Shown here: one piece after another, positions 44,459-55,943 of the stretch
How positions within the stretch are numbered: the stretch's first letter is position 1
Layout of the letters: the number at the start of each line of letters is the position of its first letter
DNA from: Nicotiana tabacum
Lineage: Eukaryota > Streptophyta > Magnoliopsida > Solanales > Solanaceae
Reading direction: 5' to 3'
Length of the DNA stretch: 64,000 bases
Assembly: GCF_000715075.1 (NCBI RefSeq)
Contig: NC_134096.1
Span: 68,143,026-68,207,025, forward strand
Made by a program: the position numbers and the translations under genes
Notes under the pieces: model-generated
What the model was told of the DNA's origin: nothing
What the model saw: the letters and a program-made list of their open reading frames with translations, nothing else
Database searches by the model: none

Positions 44459-46000
44459 ACACCCCACACTTAAATCATTGCTCGTCCTCGAGCAATCAAA
44501 CTACACTTTACATAAATACGGCCTTTTTAAGCAACTCTCCTAACTCATCACACCAAGAAATATAGAATAGATTAAGCACTAACATCCTCACCTCAAGATT
44601 TGACTCAAAAGCACCACGCATTTTTCACAACCCGCTCACTTACTCTAACACAGAGGTCAACGACATTACCTTTCCTTCGTGAATCAAGTGCCCTCACATA
44701 ACAATATAGAGTAGTTCCACACACAATAAAATTTAAGAACACATAGGAACTCAAGATAGAAAGAATTAACTCACTCTTAGAAATGAAATTCATGCACCAC
44801 AAAGAATGTACCATAAGCTTGCTCGTAGTGTACTACTCTACTAATTGAGCTTATTCAGTCAAGGATCAAGTAGGACTTTATTTGGTTGTAATGTAGGCTG
44901 CAGGACGGGTAGGATACATTTGGATATATTGAGTATACCTCTCTAAGCACTTTAATACATATAATTCGCCGTTTAAAATCCCACACTTTTGTCAAACCAT
45001 AACTCCACCCTTACATCAATATATGTTAACTCCCCACTTCTTTAAGCACACATACATCAAAAGTTACCACTATCAATGAATATTTGCACAACAATGCAAC
45101 TATATTGTTTTTCAATTCACGTGGCTCTTATTTTTTTTAAAAATAGTGCACCTTTCTCCTTATTTCATTAGTTCCACTCAAAAGCCAACCAACACCCCAC
45201 ACTTTAACTTTTACAAAGTTTATAACAATTTCAAGTGCTCGCGAGAGGTAAAATGGGCAAGACTTGTAATGTGATTGCTAAAAAAACAGGATTACAGGCT
45301 CAAAGGGGTTAACTAAGATACATAACAATTAGGTGGGTACAACATATAACTAGCTCAACAAAGAAACACCTATATCACTTCTAAGACTGAATAAAACTAC
45401 TATTTCGCTTTGCAAACACGCAGGACAAGTTCTAGACATGAAATACAATGCACAGAATACACGAAACCACATACACACATGGCACATAACTCACTCAGGA
45501 TCAGATTCATCATGACACTCTAGTCAAAGTAGTTAAGCAAAATTAAGATCATACAATTTAAGGTACTTATACAAAAGTCAAAAACTAAGTCTAAGAATCA
45601 CAACTAAAGCACTTACTATTCTCAAGGCATAATATAGTCAAGAGATATTGCTTCCATTTCAAATTACCACACAAGGTTTCCTACTCCTAAAAAAAACAAA
45701 AAAACTAACTACACCCGATTCAAACAAAACCTTTGGAAAATAATCGCGGCACAAAGAAAAACCAAGGGGGAATTATTATACTACCTAAAGAAAATAATTT
45801 TTGTTTTCGACTTTAAAAATTTCAATCAAAAGAAACGAAAACACACACAAAAAATAAAAACAAACAGTTATTTACATATTTACATCCCCACCCCACACTT
45901 TAAATTGTGGCATGTCCCCATGACACACAAATAAAAAGTAAGAGGTAAAGAAAACTCCCCTGGACTTTTTTTCGTTTTCGAGAACTTCTTAACTCCACCT
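44459..46000 (-). other. Element E 3' non-coding region
   Basis: No coding potential. PPT-like ACCCCACACTT (the minus-strand AAGTGTGGGGT) occurs at 44461, 45198 and 45892. The inverted repeat CCTTTGG...CCAAGGGGG near 45729-45771 corresponds to that of A and B. The 37-base block shared by A and B is not seen here. Confidence 0.6.
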
Positions 46001-47229
46001 TCCACGACCCAAATCTCCTTCCATAGGATGTCGTGATGGCACCTAGTCTTAGGGAGTAGGTAAGCCTAACATTTACTGAAATAATAACAATATTAAATAA
46101 CAACTGACAATTTCAAAATATGAATCGCTATACAATACTTACAATCCCAAAACCGGTAGTACAAGTCATAAGCTCTACTGGGTTACTATAAAGCCTATAA
46201 ATACAACTGTTTTGAAATAGAGATAAAACAATGCAAGTACAATATCAGAAGGTGACTCTGAAACCTGCGAACACAACAACAGGTTTACCTTGAGTCTCCA
46301 CGGCAAGATCCGTACTGCTAGCGATCGGTCAACCGACTCCACATTACCTGGCTATGCACAAAAATGTGCAGAAGTGTAGTATGAGTACGCCACAGTCGGT
46401 ACCCAGTAAGTATCAAGACTAACCTTAGTGGAGTAGTGACGAGGTGCAGTCAAGACACTCACTAGTCAATTAACCTGTGACATACTAAAATAATCAAAAA
46501 CAAATAGCAATAATAGCAACAATAATACACTAGTGCTATAAACAGTAAGGCAGCAAGAACACCATAATCATTACTCAGACGAATAAGAAACACAAGAACA
46601 ACCCATTAAACAAGTCTTTCACATATAATCTCTTCAAATAAATACCCTCCAAATATATTTCTTCCAATAAGTATCCTTCAAATATAAAACTCTTCCAAAT
46701 AAATATATCATATCATAATTATAAAATACGGTTCTCGACCCCCTTTCATATTCTCACAACAACTCGTGCCCATATTTCTAATCACAACCGCACGAATAAC
46801 TCTCGTGCCAAATATTTCAATACATAAAATCCTCATGATTAATTTATTTTCAATAAAGTAAGGTTTCAATTTTTTAAACCAAGTAAGAATTCAACAAAGA
46901 AATGAGTTTATTTTAGAAATAGTTTGAGTAAAAAAAAATGATATTTTAATTTAAATAAAACATCAGATAATCTATTGCTTCAGATGTAAAACTTATTAAT
47001 TTAAACCATAATAGCAATTTCTTTTATTTAAAACAACTCAATCATCAAAAATCGGTAACAATCATGAATATAAATCTTCAGAGTCTCGTACTAAAAAGGC
47101 CAAGCCAACACAATACAACAAGGAATACAAACACATAGTAAAATAAAATAATACATCACTGCAGATCACAAGGATTGACATAATACAGAAATACAAAATA
47201 ACCAAAGACAAGTGCAACCATAGAGAGTT

Positions 47230-47440
47230 GTCAACAAAGGGAACTACCGAGATACCGTCTCGTAGTCCCAAAAGTAAATGCTCAACAGGGGATCTCCCGA
47301 GGTACCGCCTCGTAGTACCAAAAGTAAATATGCAAGATAGGGGGATCTCCCGAGGTACCGCCTCGTAGTCCCAAAGTAAATATACAAGACAGGGGGATTT
47401 CCCGAGGTACCGCCTCGTAGTCCCAAAGTAAATATGCAAC
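47230..47440 (-). repeat. Hairpin tandem repeats in element D 3' LTR, four units
   Basis: Four units with the same phrase as in chromovirus F, but with arms CGAGA/TCTCG (unit 1) and CGAGG/CCTCG (units 2-4) around the loop TACCG. The partner LTR at 53660-53755 has only two units. Confidence 0.88.
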
Positions 47441-47492
47441 AAACAACAATGCCCCCAGGCTATCACAAATTGTCACAATTCACTTATCGACA

Positions 47493-47845
47493 TAGCCGAC
47501 CTAGTCTCGCCACGTGCACAATAATAAGGTAAATGGCCGCCTTGTGTCGCCGCACGTACATAATAATATTCCCACCTTGTCACGCTTCATGTGCATAAAT
47601 CAATAGTAATAATAGCACGGTAGAAACCTCGTGCAAACACCCGAACAAAACATCCCAACAATATAACGTGCCAATATCACATTTCATAAATTGTACCTCA
47701 AGTGCTCAAATATTACAACATATAACAGATTTGCACATCAAGTGCTCAAATATTACAATTTATCACAGATTTCACATCAAGTGCTCAAATATTATAATTT
47801 ATCACAGATTGCACATCAAGTGCTCAAATATTACAACTCGCCACA
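47493..47845 (-). repeat. Two further tandem arrays in element D 3' LTR
   Basis: At 47493-47600 about three imperfect units share CACCTTGTCTCGCC-like and CGTGCATAATAATA-like words. At 47697-47845 four units of about 39 bases share TCAAGTGCTCAAATATTACA. The partner LTR keeps both arrays (53815-54020 and 54113-54215) with different copy numbers. Confidence 0.75.
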
Positions 47846-48754
47846 AAATTCAACAATACATTATTTTCCAGAATAAGGAGCCCATGGTTTGACCATAATG
47901 TGCACAAAATCTTAACAAATATATCCGGAAGTGAACAACTCAACACAATAATATTTCACATAAAAATCAAGGTGACAATCACACCAAATCATCATATAAA
48001 AATAATTCCAACAAAACAAGGATTTAGGCAAGACAATTAAAGGATTTAATAAGTGCCAATAATTTTCAATTTTATACATAAGGGCGTCTAAGGATTTTAA
48101 CCAATGTAATTTGCACATATAAACCAAGTACGTACTCGTCACCTCGCGTACATGATTTTTAATTACACAAATTGCACATAAGACTCAATGCCTAAGGGGT
48201 AATTCTCCCACTCAAGGTTAGGCAAGATACTTACCTTTTTGAAGTTATGCCGATATTCTAAAATCACCTTCTTGATTGAATTGACCTCCGAACCGCTCAA
48301 ATCTAACCAAATTAATTGTATAACATCATTAAAATTCATTGGAAACAATTCCGGATAATAATACGCCGACTTAAAATTTATTCCAAAAAGTCAACAAAAG
48401 TCAACTCGGGGCTCGCCTCTCGAAAACCGACATAATTTTTCACGAAATTCGAACACCCATTCCGATGCGAGTTCAACCATACTAATTTTATCGAATTCCA
48501 ATAATAAATCGTCCTCCAAATCTTAAATTTCCATTTTTGAAAAGTTTTTTACGAAATTTCTCATTTCCTCCATTAAACTTGAATTAAACAATGAATATAA
48601 CAATAGATTCATGAAATATAATCACTTTAGGATATAGAACACATACCCAACCAAGCTTGTGAAGAATCCCTCCAAAATCGCCCAAATCCGAGCTCCAAAA
48701 ATCCAAAATCAAAAATGACGAAATGACCATTTTTGGTCTTTGTGATTCTGTCCA

Positions 48755-48995
48755 GAGCTTCGGTGGACACAATTTGCGCTTCTGCGAAGCCGCTTTTGCG
48801 AGGCCCTTCTCTCTTCTGCGCCAGACCACTGCCAACAACCCCATCGCACCTGCGGACTCCTCTCTGCTTTTATGCTTCGGCATGTGCGGGAATTTCTTCG
48901 CACCTGCGGCCACTTCCATGCCCTTCCATATTCGCTTCTGCGGTGAATGCCTCGCTTCTGCGAGGTCGCTTCTGCGGCCCTGACATCGCAGAAGC
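48755..48995 (-). repeat. CGCAGAAGCG-type GC-rich array in element D LTR
   Basis: Words such as CGCTTCTGCGAAGCCGC, GCACCTGCGGAC, CGCTTCTGCGGTGAATGC and CATCGCAGAAGCG. The vocabulary is close to that of the solo LTR at 1183-1465, and the position (about 700-950 bases from the LTR start) is also the same. Confidence 0.75.
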
Positions 48996-49702
48996 GATTC
49001 CACCAGCTGCTGCCATTTTCCAGCAGTTTCCTTCAAGTCCTCATTGCTCCGTTAACCTTCCGAAATCCACCCGAGACCCTCGAGACTTTAACCAAATATA
49101 CCAACATGTCCCAAAATATAATACGAACTTAGTCGAGGCTTCAAACACGTCAAACAATGCCGAAATTATGAATCGCGCATCAAATCGAATTATAAGTTTT
49201 CAAATCTTCCAACTTCTATATTTTGCGCCAAAATGTATCAAATCAATCCGGAATGACTTTAAATTTTGCACACAAGTCATAAATGACGTAATGGAGCTAT
49301 TCCCATTTCCGGAATCGAAATCCGACCTCGTTATCAAAATTTCAACCTTCGGTCGGTCTTTCCAAAAATCTTCTATTTTCCAACTTTTGCCAAAATGCGT
49401 CAAATTATCCTACGGACTTCCAAATCCATATCCAAACATACGCCTGAGTCCGAAATCATCATATAAAGCTATTGCCATCATCAAAATTCCATTCCGGGGT
49501 CGTTTGCTCAAAAGTCAACTCTCCGGTCAACTCTTTCTATTTAAGCTTCTAAATAAGAATTGTTCTTTTAATTTAATTCCAAATCTTCTGAAAATCAAAC
49601 TCGACCATATCCGCGGGTCATAATACATATTACGAAACTGCTCGAGACCTTAAGTCACTGAACAAGATGTTAATTCTTAAAACGACAAGTCAAGTCGTTA
49701 CA

Positions 49703-49720
49703 TTCTCCACCTCTTAAACA
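49703..49720 (-). promoter_or_regulatory. Polypurine tract of element D
   Basis: On the minus strand TTTAAGAGGTGGAGAA lies directly before the TGTAACGAC terminus of the 3' LTR. Confidence 0.85.
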
Positions 49721-50721
49721 TATGTTCGTCCTCGAACGTGCCAAGAACCTTTCTGATGACATTAAATTACTGAGTGCATTGTTTCACACATAATCACGGG
49801 TGATTCTACGTCATCGTAAATTTAACAGGGGTCCGACAACATCATCTATGTGGATATTATTTCTTTTATTCACACTTATAAGCCTTTAAGCCAATTCCTT
49901 AACACTCCAAATAAATTTCGAATTTCTGACATCAACATACGGTACTAGTCTCAACCGGCTGTAGCAATTCGTGTCTACGCACACATCATATGTATGTCCA
50001 TAACCACATCTCTGGTCGTAATAGTTGTTTATAATTAATTTCCAACATTTTCAATTATTCTCATATTCACCAAAATCTCATTTTAACTTTTTGTAACACT
50101 GACAACAATACGCGAGGCATGAATACTTCATAATTATTTACCCGAATTAATGAGTCACACTTAACGCCACCTGGGCACCCACCTTATAGGCTAAATATGC
50201 ACAGAAAAATATACAAGAATTATCAAATAAGCCTAACAGGCATGACTCCCTATTTATACTATGATACAAATTTAATTTCACAAAGGGAGAATTTAAACTC
50301 ATAAAAATTTTCACAAGTACCTCGTCCTTATGTAACTTCCACCATGGCTTGTAGCCCAGTTTAAATATTTCACATCATATATAAAAAAAATGCAAGAATC
50401 TCGTCCTCAATTCCGAATCACAAGTATTTTGCACATTGTGCCAACTAAAATTTTCAATTTCTTTTCTTTCTTCTTTTCAATATATTTCGTAAACAGTTTT
50501 CACAACACATAATGAACCCTCATCCCGGTAGGGCATATAATTCATAAAATTGAATTCAATTATCCCAAAATCACTTCAAAATCCAATGTAGGGAGTAAGA
50601 AAAGTCACTTTTGGACTCATAGCCCACAATAATGTGCAAAACAAAAATGATACATGCGGGCTAACACCATAAAATATCCCAACAGGGATAAACATATAAG
50701 TGGTTCACAAAATTATGAAGC
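49721..50721 (-). other. Element D internal non-coding region
   Basis: About 1 kb of AT-rich sequence between gag remnants and the polypurine tract, where pol would be expected. Nothing resembling RT, RNase H or integrase is seen. Confidence 0.6.
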
Positions 50722-52222
50722 TCACCCATAAGTGGAGCATAATAGGAGGACTCGCCTTGATATCCAGATTTGAATCGAATTAAGGAGAATTATCCTTTTA
50801 TAACAAATCGGGATCTTACCTGTAACGATGCCATTTGGTGTAGCGGCCTCAACCAATTCGTAGCAATTATAGCAACGGGTCGGGCCTCCACCTCTTAGGT
50901 GCCCTCTACCCATCTGTCCTCCACCCCTAACTAGCTATGCACGTGGAGTATTAACTGGAATAAAGCTTGCAGCTTGAGTGTTCTGATGAAATCCACCCAA
51001 GTCTGGGATAATTTCTCTTGATGTGTCTAGTATCACCACTCTAATAACAACCCCTTTGCGGGCACGACTGCTCATACTGAGTCTCTGCCGGATAACTGAA
51101 ATAACCACTGTAAGAATCCCATGCCGGTGGTGCACTAAAAGTATTAACTGAAGCACTACGAGTATTCTGAATTGCGGACTGGGCTGACCGACTGTCCGAG
51201 CCTCTGCCATGATGAGTCATAGTTGCAAAGTAGAATCCACTGAATTCTCCAAAATTCCGAGATCTCTTGGCCTCTTTAGACTTATTTTCTTCATTTCAAA
51301 CACGTTCCAACATCCTAGCAATCTCTACTACTTGTTGAAATGGAATGTCAGTCTGCAACTCTCGAGCCATACATATTTTCAAAAATCATAATCGAGCCCT
51401 TCAATAAATCTGCGGACTCACTCTCTAACTTTAGGAACCAAGATAGCAGCATGACGAGCTAACTCACTGAACCTGATGACATATTCTGACACCTTCATGG
51501 TGCCTTGATACAACCGTTCAAACTCAGTGCGCCACGCATCCCGTAGAGTCTGGGAAACAAACTCTTTCAAAACATCTCCGAAAAATACAGTCCAAGTTAG
51601 TGGTGTTGCATAGACTGGTCTATCCTCTTCATAAACTTGCCACCATTGATACGCTACTCCTGACAGCTGAAATGTAGTAAAGGAAATTTCACTCACTTCT
51701 ACAATACTTATGGTATGAAGAATACGGTGACAGTGTTCTAGAAATCCCTGGGCATTCTCGGTAGCTGTGCCACTAAAAGTAGGTGGACTATACTTCTTTA
51801 ATCTCTTAAGTCTTTTTTGTTCTTCTTCTGACGTCTCTGGCCTGACCTCAGGCTGAACCGGAATAACAGGTTGTACCGGTACTATACCCGGAACCTGACC
51901 AATATGCATGCTGCTCTGGAGTATGGGCGGTAGGAGTCTGAGCTCCTCCCCCAATCTGTGAAATATTTGGTGCAATGGAGATCAATCCTGCTCGAGTTAA
52001 TATACCAAACATGTTCAGTAACTATGCTAAAGTCTCCTAAAGTCCGGGGGTAACAGTAGGCGCCTCCGGTACCTGTCCCCCAACCGAGGCTATTAATAGC
52101 TCCTCAACTGTTGCTCTAGTAGGTGACCTAGCTGCGGCACGTGCTCCCCTTCGGCCTCTGCCTCTGGCGTTACCTGCTCCGGGAGCAACGTCATTGGTAA
52201 CTGCAGCTCGTGTCCTCACCAT
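50722..52222 (-). pseudogene. gag: Element D gag, broken
   Basis: The start is the ATG at 52222 (MVRTRAAVTNDVAPG) after the PBS. It is followed by an Arg/Ala-rich stretch and a stop at 52037. The capsid part lies at 51890-51418 (KKYSPPTFSGTA, FLEHCHRILHTI, AYQWWQVYEED). Degenerate C-terminal pieces lie at 51210-50935 and 50913-50722, the latter with CYNCYELVEA and GIVTGKIPICYK, the region where the protease of Del/Tekay pol begins. Multiple stops and frameshifts are present. Confidence 0.8.
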
Positions 52223-52402
52223 CTGTGAGAGAATAGAATGGTAAAACTCAAACTCCGAGATCAATAAACTCGAACGATAGGAATGAAGGAAATGAAATTG
52301 TCCTAATAGTCACGTAGCCTCTCGAAGATAAGTACAGACGTCTCCGTACTGATCTACAAGACTCTACTAAACTCGCTTATGACTCGTAGCACCTATGAAC
52401 CT

Positions 52403-52417
52403 AGGACTTTGATACCA
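52403..52417 (-). promoter_or_regulatory. Primer-binding site, initiator tRNA-Met (element D)
   Basis: On the minus strand TGGTATCAAAGTCCT, three bases after the LTR end. It has one or two changes from the TGGTATCAGAGC consensus. Confidence 0.8.
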
Positions 52418-53659
52418 ACTTGTCACGACCCAAATCTCTCTCCATAGGATGTCGTGATGGCATCTAGTCTTAGGGACTAGGTAAGCCTAATATTTACTGA
52501 AATAATAACAATATTAAATAACAACTGACAATTTCAAAATATGAATCTCTATACAATACTTACAATCTCAAAATCGGTAGTACAAGTCATAAGCTCTACT
52601 GAGTTACTAGAAAGCCTATAAATACAATTGTTTTGAAATAGGGATAAAACAGTGCAAGTATAATATCAGAAGGTGACTCCGAAGCCTGCGAACGCAGCAA
52701 CAGGTTTACCTTGAGTCTCCACGGCAAGATCCGTACTGCTAGCGATCGGTCAACCGACTCCACATTACCTGGCTATGCACAAAAATGTGTAGAAGTGTAG
52801 TATGAGTACACCACAGACGGTACCCAGTAAGTATCAAGACTAACCTCATTGGAGTAGTGACGAGATAAAGTCAAGATATTCACTAGTCAATTAACCTGTG
52901 CCATACTAAAATAATCAAAAAACAAATAACAGTGATAGCAACAATAATCCACTAGTGCTATAAACAGTAAGGCAACAAGAACACCATAATCATTACTCAA
53001 ACGAATAAGAGAAACACAAGAACAACCAATTAAACAAGTCTTTCACATATAATCTCTTCAAATAAATACCCTCCAAATATATTTCTTCCAATAAGTATCC
53101 TTCGAATATAAAACTCTTCCAAATAAATATCTCATATCATAATCATAAAATACGGTTCTCGACCCCCTTTCATATTCTCACGGCAACTCGTGCCCATTTC
53201 TCTAATCAGAACCGCACAAACAACTCTCGTGCCAAATATTTCAATGCATAAGATCTGGACGATTAATTTATTTTCAATAAAGTAAGGTTATAATTTTTTA
53301 AACTAAGTAAGAATTCAACAAAGAAATGAGTTTATTTTAGAAATAGTTTTAGTAAAGAAAAATGAAATTTTAATTTAAATAAAATATCAGATAATCTATT
53401 GCTTCACATGTAAAACTAATTAATTTAAAACATAATAGCAACTTCTTTTATTTAAAACAACTCAGTCATCAGAAATCGGTAAAAATCAGGAATATAAATT
53501 TTCAGAGTCTCGTACTAAAAAGCCCAAGCCAACACAATACAACAAGGAATACAAACACATAGTAAAATCAAATAACACATCACGGTAGATCACAAGGATT
53601 GACCTAACACGGAAATACAAAATAACCAAAGACAAGTGTAACCATAGAGAGATGTCAAC

Positions 53660-53755
53660 AAAGGGCACTCCTGAGATACCGTCTCGTAGTCCCAAAAGTA
53701 AATGCTCAACAGGCGATCTCTCGAGGTACCGCCTCGTAGTCCCAATGTAAATATG
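53660..53755 (-). repeat. Hairpin tandem repeats in element D 5' LTR, two units
   Basis: Unit 1 has arms TGAGA/TCTCG and unit 2 CGAGG/CCTCG, loop TACCG in both. The 3' LTR has four units, so two were gained or lost after insertion. Confidence 0.85.
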
Positions 53756-53814
53756 CAATAAACAACAATGCCCCTAGTCTATCACAAATCATCACAATTC
53801 AATTCCCAATATAG

Positions 53815-53919
53815 CCCACCTTGTCTCGCCACGTGCGCAATAATAATGTAAATGCCTGTCTTGTCTCGCCGCACGCGCATAATTATATTCCCACCTTGTC
53901 TCGCCACATATGCAACCCC

Positions 53920-53955
<36 letters not shown>

Positions 53956-54215
53956 GCGCAAGCCCATATATATATATATATATATATAGCCCGCCTTGTC
54001 ACGCCGCATGTGCATAAATCAATAGTAATAATAGCACGGCAGAAACCTCGTGCAAACACCCGAACAAAACTTCCCAACAATATAACGTGCCAATATCACA
54101 TCTCATAAATTGCACCTCAAGTGCTCAAATATTACAACATATCACAGATTTGCACATCAAGTGCTCAAATATTATAATTTTTCACAGATTTCACATCAAG
54201 TGCTCAAATATTACA
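53815..54215 (-). repeat. Tandem arrays and (TA)n microsatellite in element D 5' LTR
   Basis: Copies of the CTTGTCTCGCC array (53815-54020) are interrupted by two TA-dinucleotide runs (about 53923-53952 and 53966-53988), separated by CATGCGCAAGCCCA. Three copies of the TCAAGTGCTCAAATATTACA unit follow (54113-54215). Confidence 0.8.
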
Positions 54216-54648
54216 ATTTATCCATGGCTCGACCATAATGTGCACAAAATCTTAACAAATATATATCTAGAAGTGAACAACTCAACAAAATAATATTTCA
54301 CATAAAAATCAAGGTGACAATCATACCAAATTATCATATAAAAACAAATCCATCAAACCAAGGATTTAGGCAAGACAATTAAAGGATTTAATAAGTGCCA
54401 ATAATTTCCAATTTAATACATAAGGGCGTCTAAGGATTTTAACAAATGTAATTTGCACATATAAACCAAGCATGTACTCGTCACCTCGTGTACATAGTTT
54501 TCAATTACACAAATTGCACATAAGACTCAATGCCTAGGGGGAATTCTCCCACTCAAGGTTAGGCAAAATACTAACCTTTTTGAAGTTATGCCGATATTTC
54601 AAAATCGCCTTCTTGCTTGAATTGACCTCTGGACCGCTCAAATCTATC

Positions 54649-55943
54649 TGATCATACCCAACTATGACTTATAAAAAGGACTTAGCGGTCGTTGTAAATA
54701 TATTCCGACTAATAAGTCTGGAGTCGAATCCCACAAGGAATTAACCTATCAAACACAGCTACTAGACTCGCACAAATTCATGCAATCAAGCTTCAGAAAT
54801 ATTTAAGTAACAATTTGGGTTTTTATTAACTAAATGTTACGTAATGAAAATGCAATAATTAATAACTAACTACGAACGGTTTGTAAACAAGAATTGGAAT
54901 GATCTAAGGTTGCGATTTCCCCTATTGTCGGAATCTTTTCCGCTACATTTTTTACAAATTTGCCTAAGTCTTATCTATCGACCATGAGCACTCTAACTGT
55001 CGTAACTCTCTCCCGAGTAATTATAACAATTTACTAGACATATTCCCGATTTACGCTAGCTGGCATTAAGTACAACTCACTCAGATCGCACCAAGGTTTT
55101 GTTATCCCTAATCCCACCTTTAAACCTCCGTATTGATCCCTCATATACGTTTAGGAGTGATGTTGTTCAACAACTACCTAAATATGCACTCTCTCCCGAG
55201 TAATACATACTAAATAAGCACAGCTAATTGAGGGCCCTTCAATCAACCACAAGACTTATATAGTTGAACAAATAGAGAAAATACTACGACAAATTTATAT
55301 TAACGTAACAAGAAAATCATCCTTCAATAGGTTCCATCAAAACCTTAGACTATGAATTTAGCTACTTATGATCAAAGTAACCATATCCAAAGTATGTTGC
55401 ATAATTAAAGTACAAGATAAAGATAAAGTGATGTAGAAATTGTTGACTCTAACTCCCGGCGGTTGTTTTATGAGCTATCCTTGCCTCCGGTTGCAAAAGG
55501 TCCTTCCAAGTGGTGTTTTTAGGTCTATTTATATGTGTAGGAAAAGACCTAAACGTGTAGGCCAAGTACTAGTCAAACCCGAAAACGAATTAAGTCTTCA
55601 AAACTCGGATTGGACCAGGCCCCAGGCCTGGCATCGCCAGCCTAACGCCTGATGAACCTGGCTCCAGGCCTGGCGTCGCCAGCCTAACACCTGGTTCTCC
55701 TTGGCCTTTGCCTTGCGTCGCCAGCCTAATGCCATCTTCAAGCCTGGCGTCGCCAGGTTCTCTCATTTATTGCTCCCGCACACGCTTTCGTCTTGTAGGT
55801 CTCCTTTTTCTCCTACTTTCATCTATAATTCACCTATACATAAAATGAACCCTATTACTCGCAAATAAGGTGTACTTTATCATTAAAGCGTATAAAAATG
55901 TAAGGCTAATAATTTTCTAAACCATGAATATAGTCACACATCA
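54649..55943 (-). repeat. 3' LTR of element B
   Basis: Starts TGATGTGTGAC (55943) after AAGTGTGGGGTAT and ends TATGATCA (54649). About 1.3 kb. A GC-rich array lies at 55612-55760. The site where A carries the SINE is an empty GGGTTCATTTTATG sequence here. Confidence 0.87.
55612..55760 (-). repeat. CTGGCGTCGCCAG array in element B LTR
   Basis: Four imperfect copies of CCTGGCGTCGCCAGCCTAA with CAGGCCTGG words between them. Each contains the palindrome CTGGCG-TCGCCAG. The same words recur in the post-pol region of this element (59683-59880). Confidence 0.85.

Larger units (their letters stand above)
43081..46000 (-). mobile_element. Athila-like element E, 3' end only
   Basis: The minus-strand LTR (44458-43081) starts TGATGGTTGG after a polypurine-like AAGTGTGGGGTGT and ends GCTCGTTACA. 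Internal non-coding sequence (44459-46000) matches the 3' non-coding region of elements A and B, including AAGTGTGGGGT motifs. At 46001 it is replaced by the LTR of element D, so D either inserted into E or truncates it. No E coding sequence is in the window. Confidence 0.75.
46001..49702 (-). repeat. 3' LTR of element D
   Basis: About 3.7 kb, starting TGTAACGACTTGAC (49702) and ending with the CGTGGA terminus near 46001, where the partner LTR has CGTGACA. Contains four hairpin repeats (47230-47440), two other tandem arrays (47493-47600 and 47697-47845) and a GC-rich array (48755-48995). A 296-residue antisense open frame (48733-49623) crosses the GC array and is not supported as a gene. Confidence 0.87.
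46001..54648 (-). mobile_element. Gag-only Del/Tekay derivative D (5' LTR split by element B)
   Basis: Minus strand: 5' LTR (54648-52421, cut at 54648 by element B, remainder beyond the window), tRNA-Met PBS, gag remnants (52222-50722), about 1 kb non-coding, polypurine tract and 3' LTR (49702-46001). The internal region is only 2.7 kb and no RT, RNase H or integrase is found. It is a pol-less, trans-dependent element of the TR-GAG kind, or a deletion derivative. Confidence 0.82.
52421..54648 (-). repeat. 5' LTR of element D, 3' part
   Basis: Colinear with 46001-48305 of the 3' LTR. It stops at 54648 within the phrase CTCAAATCTAT, which in the 3' LTR continues at 48306. Element B starts at exactly this point. 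Confidence 0.87.

Noticed and set aside
47062..47466. Open frames with repeated YFGTTRRYLG-like units
   Set aside because: Same hairpin tandem repeat in element D's LTR, so not coding.
48733..49623. 296-residue plus-strand open frame
   Set aside because: It lies antisense within the LTR of element D across a GC-rich palindrome array. Its Ser/Pro/Ala/Cys-rich translation has no domain, and frame openness follows from the repeat composition.
53782..54108. Open frames with Tyr-Ile repeats
   Set aside because: They are translations of (TA)n microsatellites at 53923-53988.
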